From: JAGNGI01 sp035448825
Lineage (GTDB): Bacteria; Fidelibacterota; UBA2242
Length of the DNA: 64,000 nucleotides
Direction of reading: 5' to 3'
Assembly: GCA_035448825.1 (NCBI GenBank)
Contig: DAOTJS010000005.1
Span: 54,249 to 118,248 of the forward strand
This document shows positions 27,300-36,092 of this stretch, piece by piece; within the stretch, counting starts at the first letter, position 1; each line of letters starts with the position of its first letter. The notes beneath the pieces are model-generated. The model was not told the DNA's origin. It was given only the letters and a program-made list of their open reading frames with translations, and did no database searches. The position numbers were made by a program, and so were the translations under genes.

Positions 27300-27692
27300 A
27301 TGGCTGGTATTTGGGACGATATTAAAAAAGGCGTTGGAGGTTTCGCCTCCAAAGCCGCTGAAAAAGCTGGTGAATTATCACGAGAAGCTGCGGAGAAAGC
27401 CGAGGAAATGACTCAATTAGGCAAAATTAAACTGGATATTTTCCAAATCAAGAGAGATATTGATAAAAAATACACAGATATGGGTCGAGTGGTGTATAGT
27501 TTGCTGAATCAGGAAACGAAAACAAATGTTACTAAAGATGAAAACGTGATCAAACTGGTGAACGACCTGAAAGAATTAGAGAAAAAATTAAAAGAAAAGG
27601 AAGCTCATTATCAAAAGATTCAGGAAAGTTCCAAAGAGGATACGACTAAACCAGTAGAGCCGGATCAATCTAATGATGTAAAAAATTCTTAA
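27300..27692 (+). CDS. Small helical protein of unknown function
   Basis: I do not recognise this 130-residue protein. It begins MAGIWDDIKKGVGGFASKAAE, an Ala/Glu/Lys-rich amphipathic stretch, continues with a coiled-coil prone region (KIKLDIFQIKRDIDKKYTDMG and KLVNDLKELEKKLKEKEAHY) and ends in a charged, disordered tail. There is no signal peptide, Cys or catalytic motif. A near-perfect ribosome-binding site (TTAGGAGG) precedes the ATG, so expression is likely. It lies between the groESL terminator and the primary sigma factor gene, only 21 bases before the latter. A structural or membrane-associating role is possible, but nothing in the sequence proves it. Confidence 0.8.
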   Translation: MAGIWDDIKKGVGGFASKAAEKAGELSREAAEKAEEMTQLGKIKLDIFQIKRDIDKKYTDMGRVVYSLLNQETKTNVTKDENVIKLVNDLKELEKKLKEKEAHYQKIQESSKEDTTKPVEPDQSNDVKNS

Positions 27693-27713
27693 GTAAAGCG
27701 AAACAGGCCGGGA

Positions 27714-28586
27714 ATGGCCATGACTAGTTCTCCTACTGTACCCAAAAAATTATCCTATATCTCAAATGAAGTTTTACGACGTTATTTTGAGGAAATCCAG
27801 GATGAGAAAACACTCACACCGGATGAGGAAATCGAATTAGCCCGAAAGGTCAAAGCCGGCGATACCCAAGCCCTCGATCGGCTTTTAAAAGCCAATCTTC
27901 GGTTTGTAGTCTCCGTCGCTAAAAAATATCAAGGTTATGGCCTTTCGCTGGCGGATTTGATTAATGAGGGTAATATCGGATTGATCAAAGCGGCGCGACG
28001 CTTCGATGAAACCCGCGGGTTTAAATTTATTTCCTACGCGGTTTGGTGGATACGGCAGACTATCTTGCAGGCAATTTCCGAAAATTCGCGTTTGGTGCGT
28101 TTACCGCTTAATATAGTCGGTAGCCTCAAAAAGATTACAAAAATTACTTCAGAGTTTGAACGGGATTATGAACGGGAGCCAACTAATGAAGAAATCGAAA
28201 CATTGTTACAAAATGAAAAAATAGATGTAGATTCTGCGCGCCAATTAGCTGAAACTACCATTAGTATTGATGCGCCGATCGGTAATGATCAAACCAGTAC
28301 GTTACAAGACATTCTACCCAGCCAGGAAGATAACGATCCAGGACTTAATTTGAACCAGGAGTCGTTTCGACTGGAAATCCAGCGCGCCTTAAATTCCTTA
28401 GATGAAAGGGAAGCTTATATACTACGTCTTTATTTCGGTATAGACTGCGAATTACCGTTGAATTTAGAAGATATTGCCCAACGTTTACATTTGACGCGTG
28501 AACGGGTTCGCCAGATCAAAGAAAAAGCCTTGCGGAAACTACGCCATAACAGTAGAGCCTTGAACCTGAAGGGTTTTTTAGGATAA
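27714..28586 (+). CDS. rpoD: Primary-type RNA polymerase sigma-70 factor
   Basis: A 290-residue sigma factor with region 1.2 (RRYFEEIQDEKTLTPDEEIELA), region 2 (LRFVVSVAKKYQGYGLSLAD, LINEGNIGLIKAARRFDE and the -10-recognising FKFISYAVWWIRQ), region 3 and region 4 (LEDIAQRLHLTRERVRQIKE). It lacks region 1.1 and the large non-conserved insert of proteobacterial RpoD, as in Bacteroidota primary sigma factors, which it resembles in size and wording of region 2. A group 2 sigma is possible. Two ATGs lie two codons apart at the start; I used the first. Confidence 0.88.
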   Translation: MAMTSSPTVPKKLSYISNEVLRRYFEEIQDEKTLTPDEEIELARKVKAGDTQALDRLLKANLRFVVSVAKKYQGYGLSLADLINEGNIGLIKAARRFDETRGFKFISYAVWWIRQTILQAISENSRLVRLPLNIVGSLKKITKITSEFERDYEREPTNEEIETLLQNEKIDVDSARQLAETTISIDAPIGNDQTSTLQDILPSQEDNDPGLNLNQESFRLEIQRALNSLDEREAYILRLYFGIDCELPLNLEDIAQRLHLTRERVRQIKEKALRKLRHNSRALNLKGFLG

Positions 28587-28636
28587 AATAATATCTACTA
28601 AACGCAGTTGTATATTAAATAAAATATTAGTAATGG

Positions 28637-29479
28637 TTATTTAAACCATTTAGGTACCTGATAACCCAATTTCTGATCTTGATATAGATTTTCACGTAAA
28701 GCTTTCTCGGCTTGCCGAACAATTTCCGGTGGAATATTGAACCAACGCTGAGCTAATTCGGCGATTTCAGTGTTTAAATTTCCTTTGAAATGTTCCGAAC
28801 TATTTTCCATTTTTAGATAATGGTTATGCAGGTAAATAAAACTTTCCTGGTCGCGTCGGGAGAGGCAGATTCCGTGCATCGTCATCCAATGGAAAGAGTC
28901 TTCCCAGTAATAACTAAAATCTTCGAGCGAAGTCGCTTTTTCCTGAAAGGAATAGCGCCATTTTCTCTTCCCATTTTCAATAGTCGCAAGTGTATATTTA
29001 TCATTAAACTGATCATATTCCAATCGAACTTTTCCAAAAATGACGGGTGAGTCTAACGGTAAAGGGTAATGGAGTAAATAGCCGGGATCAAGGAGATATT
29101 TCCGGCCTTTGAATTCGAGCAAAAGAGCGCAATGGGTATTTCTCCCGGCTTTCATATCTGCCATCAGTATTTGAGTACGATAACCGAAATAATCGAGTAT
29201 TGCCTTTAGAAAAAAGGTTAATGAGAAACAGGTGCCGCCCAATTTATATTTTTCATAATCGCTGATGATTTCTTGAGGCCAACGGAAATGGTTTTCGTTC
29301 CAATTCCGGTTAAGATTTAAAATTTTACTAATGTTTTCATAAGGAAGAAGTGAAAATTTGCGCAGGAGACCAGTGACATGTTCTATGGAAGGTGATGAAA
29401 ATTCAATTTGGAATAACTTACAGAAATATTCGACTCCTTCACGGTGTTTTTGAGTATCAAGCATTTCGGAAAGTACCAT
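28637..29479 (-). CDS. Arylamine N-acetyltransferase-like protein
   Basis: The 280-residue protein contains the Cys-His-Asp triad layout of the NAT family: Cys84 in LGGTCFSLTFFLKA, His116 in GRNTHCALLLEF and Asp131 in YLLDPGYLL. The N-terminal LPYENISKIL also fits. NATs move acetyl groups from acetyl-CoA to arylamines, but relatives make or load acyl groups in natural product pathways, so the acceptor is open. The protein is divergent and lacks the canonical RGGxC Arg. It is transcribed towards the end of the sigma factor gene, and no pathway partner is adjacent. Confidence 0.75.
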   Translation of the reverse strand: MVLSEMLDTQKHREGVEYFCKLFQIEFSSPSIEHVTGLLRKFSLLPYENISKILNLNRNWNENHFRWPQEIISDYEKYKLGGTCFSLTFFLKAILDYFGYRTQILMADMKAGRNTHCALLLEFKGRKYLLDPGYLLHYPLPLDSPVIFGKVRLEYDQFNDKYTLATIENGKRKWRYSFQEKATSLEDFSYYWEDSFHWMTMHGICLSRRDQESFIYLHNHYLKMENSSEHFKGNLNTEIAELAQRWFNIPPEIVRQAEKALRENLYQDQKLGYQVPKWFK

Positions 29480-29655
29480 AATTAAAATTTAGTGGCAAGC
29501 GATAGATGTCCAAGGAATGTCTGTAAGAAAATAAAAGCGACCTGCGTTTTCTCTTTTGCTACGTTTATGCTTTGGAATAATCGCAAAATACTTTAATCAA
29601 TCACGACTTACGTGATTCAATATCTCGGGTTTTCAGGGAATACAATCCGACTGCC

Positions 29656-31461
29656 TCAGCTTTTGATAGTCTGGTAAATTATGATACGCTGACCGGGGTA
29701 GATTGGTTTGCGATCATCCAAATCGTTCCAGGACTTCAATTTGGTAAGGCTGACATTGTATTTATTGGCAATTGAAGTTAAAGTATCACCTTTTTTGACG
29801 ACGTGAACTACTTTTGTACTGCCTTTTGGAGTATCGGATGGTTCTACCTGACTGGCGAGGTCGGTTGGTATTTTGAGTCGTGCACCGGCTTCTATATGGT
29901 CGTTATGAATATTGTTCATTGATTTTATTTTACTCACACTGGTATTGTATTTCTCAGCAATTTCACTCAATGTTTCACCTCGTTGGACAGTGTGGGTAAT
30001 TACGTTAGTTTTGGATGATTTATTTTCAGGTGCTGAATAATATGAACCAGTCGGTATCAATAGTATTTGACCAACACGTAATTGGTTGCGGTTGCTAAGA
30101 TGATTGGCCGAGACCAAAGCCGAAACCGAGGTGCCATATTTTCGAGCAATTGAACTTAGGTTCTCACCTTTCCGAACTTTATGATAAATTGTTTCCGGTT
30201 TAACGTTCTTCGGTTCCGGAAGCGATGTCAATTTTTCTGTCAAACCTTCGGCTTTGCCTTTCGGGACTCGAAATACATACTGATTATCATTAGCTGGGGT
30301 CATCCAGCGCCGCAATTCTGGATTATACTCACGTAGAATATCTGGGGAAGTTTCACAGGCTTTGGCAATGGCATCAAGTTCATAACAGCGATCGACAATT
30401 ATTTCATCCCATTCCCAAGTAGGTGTGGTTGGTTTACTGAACCCATACTTTTCCGGATCCTTAGCAATTATTGTAATAGCCATAAAGGATGGCACATAAT
30501 TACGGGTCTGGGAGGGTAATGAGCGTAATTTGAAATAATCGCGCGTGCCTTCCCGTTTGATAGCACGCCAGACATTGTTCTCACCGCAATTATAAGCCGC
30601 TAAAGCCAGATACCAGTCATCGAATTCTTCATATAGTTTTCTAAGATATTTAGCTGCCGCATGGGCGGACTTAATTGGATCGCGACGTTCATCTACATAC
30701 CAATTGCGTTTCAAACCGTATTTTGCCCCGGTTCCAGGGATAAATTGCCATATTCCGGCGGCGTGTGCATAAGAATAAGCATTAGGATTGTAACCACTTT
30801 CCAAAATTGGAAGATAAATAATTTCTTCCGGCACGTTATATTGTTTTAGAATCGGAAGATAATGCTCTCTATATTTACTTGATGCATCCAGATATTTTTG
30901 AATGGTAGACGCTTTCTGTACTGAATAATAAACAATAAGTCTATCAATTTTCTTAGAACGAACTATTGGAATATGCCCTGGTCGGTCTTCGACTATAATC
31001 AAGGTATCATTACCTATATCAACCGTATCCAATGGTGTTACAAATAATTCTTCGCCTATCGAAACAATCATTACTGAATCAGTTTCTTCGATTAAATAAC
31101 TAAAATGTGCTTGATAATCGTTTGACACCACCTCATTAAAGCGGTTGAAGTCATCTTGTTCAATTGGGGTTAGACTATCAAGTTCACTGATTTCAGCCAT
31201 AATTTCAAACACCCGATCGAAACAATATTTTACGGCGGCTGTGTCGTTATAATACGAAGATACTAAAGCATCTACATAAAATAGCTTAGCTTCATTGAAA
31301 ATAAGTTCAAAAATATCATTTCCAGAATTATTCGCTAAATCTTTTTCTTCTCCATTGTTATTATTTACCTTCTCATAGGAATTATTAGCAGACAATGCAA
31401 TACTAATTGTTACCATCATCCAAAATAATAAGGTAAATCTTAATTTTATTCTATTATTCAT
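29656..31461 (-). CDS. mltD: MltD-like lytic transglycosylase with three LysM domains
   Basis: An exported murein hydrolase that cleaves between MurNAc and GlcNAc, leaving 1,6-anhydro ends. The 601-residue protein has a signal peptide (about 1-25), a 170-residue N-terminal region of unknown fold, an SLT domain with catalytic Glu221 (LPILESGYNPNAYS, AAGIWQFIPGTGAKYGL, LALAAYNCGENNVWRA) and LysM domains at about 426-470, 488-532 and 552-596, which bind glycan. GGAG sits 6 bases before the ATG. It follows rfaE2 on the same strand. No lipobox is evident, so it may be periplasmic rather than lipidated. Confidence 0.92.
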   Translation of the reverse strand: MNNRIKLRFTLLFWMMVTISIALSANNSYEKVNNNNGEEKDLANNSGNDIFELIFNEAKLFYVDALVSSYYNDTAAVKYCFDRVFEIMAEISELDSLTPIEQDDFNRFNEVVSNDYQAHFSYLIEETDSVMIVSIGEELFVTPLDTVDIGNDTLIIVEDRPGHIPIVRSKKIDRLIVYYSVQKASTIQKYLDASSKYREHYLPILKQYNVPEEIIYLPILESGYNPNAYSYAHAAGIWQFIPGTGAKYGLKRNWYVDERRDPIKSAHAAAKYLRKLYEEFDDWYLALAAYNCGENNVWRAIKREGTRDYFKLRSLPSQTRNYVPSFMAITIIAKDPEKYGFSKPTTPTWEWDEIIVDRCYELDAIAKACETSPDILREYNPELRRWMTPANDNQYVFRVPKGKAEGLTEKLTSLPEPKNVKPETIYHKVRKGENLSSIARKYGTSVSALVSANHLSNRNQLRVGQILLIPTGSYYSAPENKSSKTNVITHTVQRGETLSEIAEKYNTSVSKIKSMNNIHNDHIEAGARLKIPTDLASQVEPSDTPKGSTKVVHVVKKGDTLTSIANKYNVSLTKLKSWNDLDDRKPIYPGQRIIIYQTIKS

Positions 31462-31534
31462 TTCACTCCATTCTAAATATTATTCGGGTGGAAAATTATT
31501 TCAAACAAAACTTAATGTCAAGGGCATTTATTGG

Positions 31535-32014
31535 TTAAAGTTGAAAAATGGTCTTTATCAGTTCGGAAGTTGATTTGCCATGAACTAATGGAAACACGAC
31601 TACCTGCCCTCCATAAGATTTGACGAACGCACTACCGACAATCGTATCTGGGCTATAATCGCCACCCTTGACCAGAAAATCAGGCTGTAGAGCTTGAATT
31701 AATTCCAATGGTGTGTCTTCATCGAATATTATTACATAATCTACTACTGCCAATGCCGCCAGAACCCGAGCGCGATCTAATTGAGTATTAATAGGGCGTT
31801 GAGTTCCTTTTAAACGTTGCACCGAATCGTCTGAATTTAAACCGACTATTAGAATGTCGCCTAATTTGCGGGCATTTTCCAGCAGTTCGAGATGCCCGAC
31901 GTGAAGAATATCAAAACAACCATTAGTAAATACAATCTTTCGCCCTTCTTTTTTGAGTTGACTAACGATTCGGCACGCTTGTTCACGCGTGATTATTTTC
32001 TCATTTTTGGGCAT
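31535..32014 (-). CDS. rfaE2: D-glycero-beta-D-manno-heptose 1-phosphate adenylyltransferase
   Basis: A 159-residue nucleotidyltransferase with the HxGH-type signature FTNGCFDILHVGHLELL, GLNSDDSVQRLKG and the C-terminal VHGKSTSELIKTI. This is the stand-alone version of the C-terminal half of HldE, which makes ADP-heptose for lipopolysaccharide inner core. The kinase half (RfaE1) is not adjacent and must be encoded elsewhere if the pathway is complete. Related cytidylyltransferases such as TagD are a less likely alternative. The start overlaps the DUF2851 gene by 14 bases. Confidence 0.9.
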   Translation of the reverse strand: MPKNEKIITREQACRIVSQLKKEGRKIVFTNGCFDILHVGHLELLENARKLGDILIVGLNSDDSVQRLKGTQRPINTQLDRARVLAALAVVDYVIIFDEDTPLELIQALQPDFLVKGGDYSPDTIVGSAFVKSYGGQVVVFPLVHGKSTSELIKTIFQL

Positions 32015-33356
32015 ATTTTTCCAATGGGCATAATTTACAAATATTTAAATTGCAATACCGACGAGTAAACTCGATTATTCCCTGAATTAGATAATTTCGG
32101 CGCAAAGTGGTGGTTTTAAGTGGCAATCGGTTCAGAGCAATCCTGACCGATCCCGGCATTTCAAGGCATTCGACTTGCTCCGCGAAAGTAATGGTTTTTT
32201 CAAGTAACTCACTCTGATTATTGAGCGATCCGACCGCCCAGCTGAACGGCAGTAGCAAATTACTGAGCAAGTCGTTAAAGCGTTGAGTGCCGATCAACAT
32301 TTTCCCTGGTTGTTGTTTTAATAAGGGATGGTTACGCCAGAGACCGTCCGGTTGTTGAAATATTTCGCTTGCCCAGCGCTGAATGTCCGGATAAGTTTTA
32401 GCATTTTGAATTACTCTTAGCCAGGTTTCGGCTAGGTGGGCTGGATAAAATTTATTGATTATTTGTGCTAAAGCCGCAATCCGTAAAGTCGGAAAATTTG
32501 GTGGCCGTGACCCAGCAAAATGCCAGTCCGCCGATTCCATTTCTGCCAGTTGGTATTTTTGGGCTATTTTCGCCCAGATTTTATATAAACCTTCAGTATA
32601 TTTCGTATCACGAATAAATACTTTTAATTCGGGTTTGGTTAAAAATCCCGCTGTGCCAAATAGGAGACTTTCCAGTACTATAATCCGCTGTTCTGGTGCA
32701 GTATCTTTTAAAACGTTGTGTACTAATTCGGAGGGTACTTTTTGGCTTAGTATTCCAAACATTTTCCGATTTCGGCTGTATCCCATTACGTCAGCCAGGC
32801 CTTCATAAAACGCTTGTTCGCCGCCTTCTGTTAAAATTAGTGAACGCCATATTTGAGCTTTACGTTTGAAGCGGATTTCGGCGAATGTTTTTAGCACCTG
32901 ATTAAAGTCATTGTTGGATAGATACTTCCATCTTAAGCAAGCAAACTCTTCCGGCGCGGTAATCGCAAATGGAGTTATCATCAACGTTGGAATAATTCGG
33001 TTAGCGCAAGATTTTATCGGCATTGTTTTGCCAATATTTAAAACTACATGCAAAACCACATTATTGTAATGGGGGTCTCGATCGTGTCCATGGCTGTACC
33101 AGTCGTTCGCTTCAAGATGTAATTCAATATCCCCGCGTTCGAACTCTTCATCAAGCATAATCAAGGCATCCCGAAAATCAGGTCCCTCAGTTTCGTTTCT
33201 TGTCCCCGGCGATAATATACTCAACGAATTGCCTTCAACTGTTTGCAGACCTGTTTGATTAAATTCCTGATTCAGCCAGGCTTTATAGAGGGACTTTTCC
33301 TTTTTAGTAACGGCTAATTCTGGTTCGGCGATCCGATTGGGAACACAATTAATCAA
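32001..33356 (-). CDS. DUF2851 family protein
   Basis: A 451-residue protein of a family common in Bacteroidota and related phyla and without known function. The N-terminal hallmark is visible: GTRNETEGPDFRDALIMLD, RGDIELHLEANDWYSHGHD and DPHYNNVVLHVVLN. The C-terminus ends in a Cys cluster (CNLNICKLCPLE) that could bind zinc. There is no signal peptide or membrane helix. It overlaps plsC by 8 bases and rfaE2 by 14, so it is translated within an envelope-related operon. Confidence 0.88.
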   Translation of the reverse strand: MINCVPNRIAEPELAVTKKEKSLYKAWLNQEFNQTGLQTVEGNSLSILSPGTRNETEGPDFRDALIMLDEEFERGDIELHLEANDWYSHGHDRDPHYNNVVLHVVLNIGKTMPIKSCANRIIPTLMITPFAITAPEEFACLRWKYLSNNDFNQVLKTFAEIRFKRKAQIWRSLILTEGGEQAFYEGLADVMGYSRNRKMFGILSQKVPSELVHNVLKDTAPEQRIIVLESLLFGTAGFLTKPELKVFIRDTKYTEGLYKIWAKIAQKYQLAEMESADWHFAGSRPPNFPTLRIAALAQIINKFYPAHLAETWLRVIQNAKTYPDIQRWASEIFQQPDGLWRNHPLLKQQPGKMLIGTQRFNDLLSNLLLPFSWAVGSLNNQSELLEKTITFAEQVECLEMPGSVRIALNRLPLKTTTLRRNYLIQGIIEFTRRYCNLNICKLCPLEKYAQK

Positions 33357-34062
33357 GACTACTTTGCTTCCTTTTTAATTCGTATTGTTCCTTTTGAACA
33401 ATCATTTTATTTCGCACATCAGCTATACAGGCATTTCTTGTCGGATAATCACTCAAGCGAACTTCTTTGCCAATGTGTACTTCTACAATTCCGGGAATGA
33501 TAGAAATACTATTTTTGGGGACGCAATGCCTGGAACCGAGAATCAATACCGGAAGAATCGGTAAATTATGAATTTCAGCGAGACGAAAGGCGCCTTTTTT
33601 GAAAGGTGCGATTTTACCATCATAACTGCGAGTGCCTTCCGGACTGATGGCAATGCTGTATCCTTTACGGATTAATTCTTTAGAAATACGATTAATCCCT
33701 GAATACGATTTGCGGGGGTTTTGACGGTCAACTGGTATATGGCGCGCCAGATTAATTGTCCAACCAAAGAGGGGAATCCGAAACAATTCCTTTTTCGCCA
33801 TAAAACGAATGGGGAGCGGCAAAGCGGCCATCAATATCGGAATATCCAATGCACTTTCATGGTTACTAATTACGATCTTTGAACCTCGATTTACTACATT
33901 TTCACAGCCGTAAACCCTTAATTTGACTCCAAGAAATTTGAGTATCATTTGCGACCATTTGCGCATTATTATATTATGGCTATCTGGTAAAGCCATGCTC
34001 AGGCTACTACATACAATCGTCACTAAAACTACCCAGATTATAGCAAAGAAATTTCTAATCAT
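33349..34062 (-). CDS. plsC: 1-acylglycerol-3-phosphate O-acyltransferase PlsC
   Basis: PlsC acylates lysophosphatidic acid at position 2 in phospholipid synthesis. The 237-residue protein has an N-terminal membrane helix, the catalytic NHxxxxD motif (His68-Asp73, ISNHESALDIPIL), the FRIPLFGW block and the substrate motif PEGTRSYDGK at 141-150. Length is typical. Lysophospholipid acyltransferases with other acceptors share these motifs. It lies between the class II aldolase and DUF2851 genes. Confidence 0.93.
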   Translation of the reverse strand: MIRNFFAIIWVVLVTIVCSSLSMALPDSHNIIMRKWSQMILKFLGVKLRVYGCENVVNRGSKIVISNHESALDIPILMAALPLPIRFMAKKELFRIPLFGWTINLARHIPVDRQNPRKSYSGINRISKELIRKGYSIAISPEGTRSYDGKIAPFKKGAFRLAEIHNLPILPVLILGSRHCVPKNSISIIPGIVEVHIGKEVRLSDYPTRNACIADVRNKMIVQKEQYELKRKQSSLD

Positions 34063-34072
34063 ATTTTGACTA

Positions 34073-34726
34073 TCAACATGTTACTCGTAGTTTTTCGGGT
34101 ACATCAAACAAGCGGTATAATTCTTCCACTTCTTCTTTACTAAGGGGTTTTATTTCTCCTAATAATTTAGCCAGTGCCATAATGCGAAAGACATGCTCAG
34201 CGCGTTCAGTTTTGTAATATGCATCTAATAAATCTTTTCCAACGGCTACCAATCCATGATTTTGAAGCAAAAGCACGTCGTTTTTCTGAGCTGCGTCGGC
34301 TACAATATCTGCCAAATCTTGGGTCGAAGGTGGTTTGTAGGGAATTAACGGGATTTGTCCGACCGACACGATAGTCTCAGGCAAAATTGGATCTGTCAAT
34401 CCTCGTCCTATTACAGCCCAGGCAGTGGCATAAGGCGGATGCGAATGAATGACCGCCTTGACCCAATCACATCGTTTATAAATTGCCAGATGCAAGAGGG
34501 ATTCTGACGAAGGGCAGTTGTTATCTAACTTATTTCCTGATAAATCTATTTTGGCTATTTGAGAGGGTTTTACTACGCCTTTGGATACATTAGTCGGCGT
34601 AATTAGAATCGTTTCCGAATTCAGACGAATGCTGAGATTGCCGTCGTTAGCCGCAACATAGCCGTTGGCATAAATTTTCTTGCCGAATTCGCAAATAAGT
34701 TTTCTATATTTTCTTTCACCCGTCAT
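34073..34726 (-). CDS. Class II aldolase/adducin family protein (fuculose-phosphate aldolase-like)
   Basis: A 217-residue zinc enzyme with the class II aldolase motifs: GNLSIRLNSETILITPTN, the likely acid Glu75 in PSSES, zinc ligands His94 and His96 in VIHSHPPYATAWA and His157 in LLQNHGLVAVG. Family members split fuculose 1-phosphate or ribulose 5-phosphate, or dehydrate methylthioribulose 1-phosphate; the sequence alone does not decide. It overlaps serS by 4 bases (ATGA). Confidence 0.9.
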   Translation of the reverse strand: MTGERKYRKLICEFGKKIYANGYVAANDGNLSIRLNSETILITPTNVSKGVVKPSQIAKIDLSGNKLDNNCPSSESLLHLAIYKRCDWVKAVIHSHPPYATAWAVIGRGLTDPILPETIVSVGQIPLIPYKPPSTQDLADIVADAAQKNDVLLLQNHGLVAVGKDLLDAYYKTERAEHVFRIMALAKLLGEIKPLSKEEVEELYRLFDVPEKLRVTC

Positions 34727-36000
34727 TTTTTTGTCCTTATCTGATTAAATCCGGTGTATTTCTGTAAAACCTGCGGAATTATGATCGTTCCTTCTGGCGT
34801 TTGGCAGGTTTCGAGTAATGCGATCATAAGTCGCGGAGTTGCCACGCCCGAACCATTAAGAGTATGCACGAAATTTAATTTATTATCGCTGGTTCGACGA
34901 TAGCGAATATTCGCCCGTCGAGCCTGGAAATCCTCGAAATTACTCACACTCGAGACTTCGAAATATTTACTGCTCCCCGGCGCCCAAACCTCAATGTCAT
35001 AGCATTTAGCCGCGGCAAAGCTCAAATCAGCCGAACAAAGTTCCACGACCCGATAATGGAGATTCAAAGCCTGTAAAATATCTTCAGCGTCCCGGAGTAT
35101 CTGTTCGTGAACTATGTACGAGTTCTCCGGAGTTGTGAACCAAACCAACTCCACTTTATTGAACTGATGAACGCGGGACAAACCGCGGGTATCTTTGCCA
35201 TACGAACCGGCTTCCCGTCGGAAACAGGCAGAATAAGCTGCATATTTAATCGGTAATCGGTTTTCCGGAAGTATTTCATCCCGATGAATATTAGTTACTG
35301 GCACTTCCGCCGTCGGTATCATAAAAAGGTCTTCGGTTTCGATGCGATACATATCTTCTTCGAGTTTGGGCAGTTGACCGGTACCGAAAGCCGAGTTCCG
35401 GGTAACCATAAATGGCGGAAAGACTTCTTGATAACCATGATAATTCCGATGAAAATCCAACATGAAATTCACTAAAGCTCGCTCAAGAGTGGCGCCATCT
35501 CCGACATACATTGGAAATCCAGTACCTGAAATTTTTGCGGCTCTTTTCATATCAAGAATTCCAAGCGCTTCACTTAAATCGAGATGATCTTTTAGAGGAA
35601 AATCAAACTCCGGTTTGTGCCCCCATTGTTTTATAGTAACATTATCAGCAGACGACTTGCCAATTTTGACACTGGGATGGGGCAGATTAGGCAAAGTAAC
35701 CAGGATACTATTTATCTTTTCATCGATTTCTTTCAATTTATGGTCAAGGGCACTAATCTGGTCACCGACCGAACGCATTTCCAGAATCTTTTCCTCAGCC
35801 GGTAATCCCATTTTTTTCAATTGGCCAATTTCGTCGCTGACTCGGTTGCGAGTAGCTTTCAATTCATCGGCTTGGTTGATACATTTACGGCGTTCACTAT
35901 CCCATAGTAACAGCTCAGTTAATTTATCGCCGGCGTTTTTGGCTTCCAATCCTCGACGATATTTTTCCGGTTCATTTCTGATTTGTTTAAGGTCTAACAT
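34723..36000 (-). CDS. serS: Seryl-tRNA synthetase
   Basis: SerRS charges tRNA-Ser and tRNA-Sec. The 425-residue class II synthetase has the long N-terminal tRNA-binding coiled coil (residues about 25-110), motif 2 SACFRREAGSYGKDTRGLSR with FNKVELVWF, and motif 3 NGSGVATPRLMIALLE. The length is standard. It is the second gene after the 846-residue transferase and is followed by an overlapping aldolase gene. Confidence 0.98.
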   Translation of the reverse strand: MLDLKQIRNEPEKYRRGLEAKNAGDKLTELLLWDSERRKCINQADELKATRNRVSDEIGQLKKMGLPAEEKILEMRSVGDQISALDHKLKEIDEKINSILVTLPNLPHPSVKIGKSSADNVTIKQWGHKPEFDFPLKDHLDLSEALGILDMKRAAKISGTGFPMYVGDGATLERALVNFMLDFHRNYHGYQEVFPPFMVTRNSAFGTGQLPKLEEDMYRIETEDLFMIPTAEVPVTNIHRDEILPENRLPIKYAAYSACFRREAGSYGKDTRGLSRVHQFNKVELVWFTTPENSYIVHEQILRDAEDILQALNLHYRVVELCSADLSFAAAKCYDIEVWAPGSSKYFEVSSVSNFEDFQARRANIRYRRTSDNKLNFVHTLNGSGVATPRLMIALLETCQTPEGTIIIPQVLQKYTGFNQIRTKK

Positions 36001-36092
36001 TCATACTCCAAACTGACATCATAAAATAGAAAATTTTTCGAAATGATAATAGTAGATATTCTAACAGAATCGTTATTTTCGGTCTATAAGCA

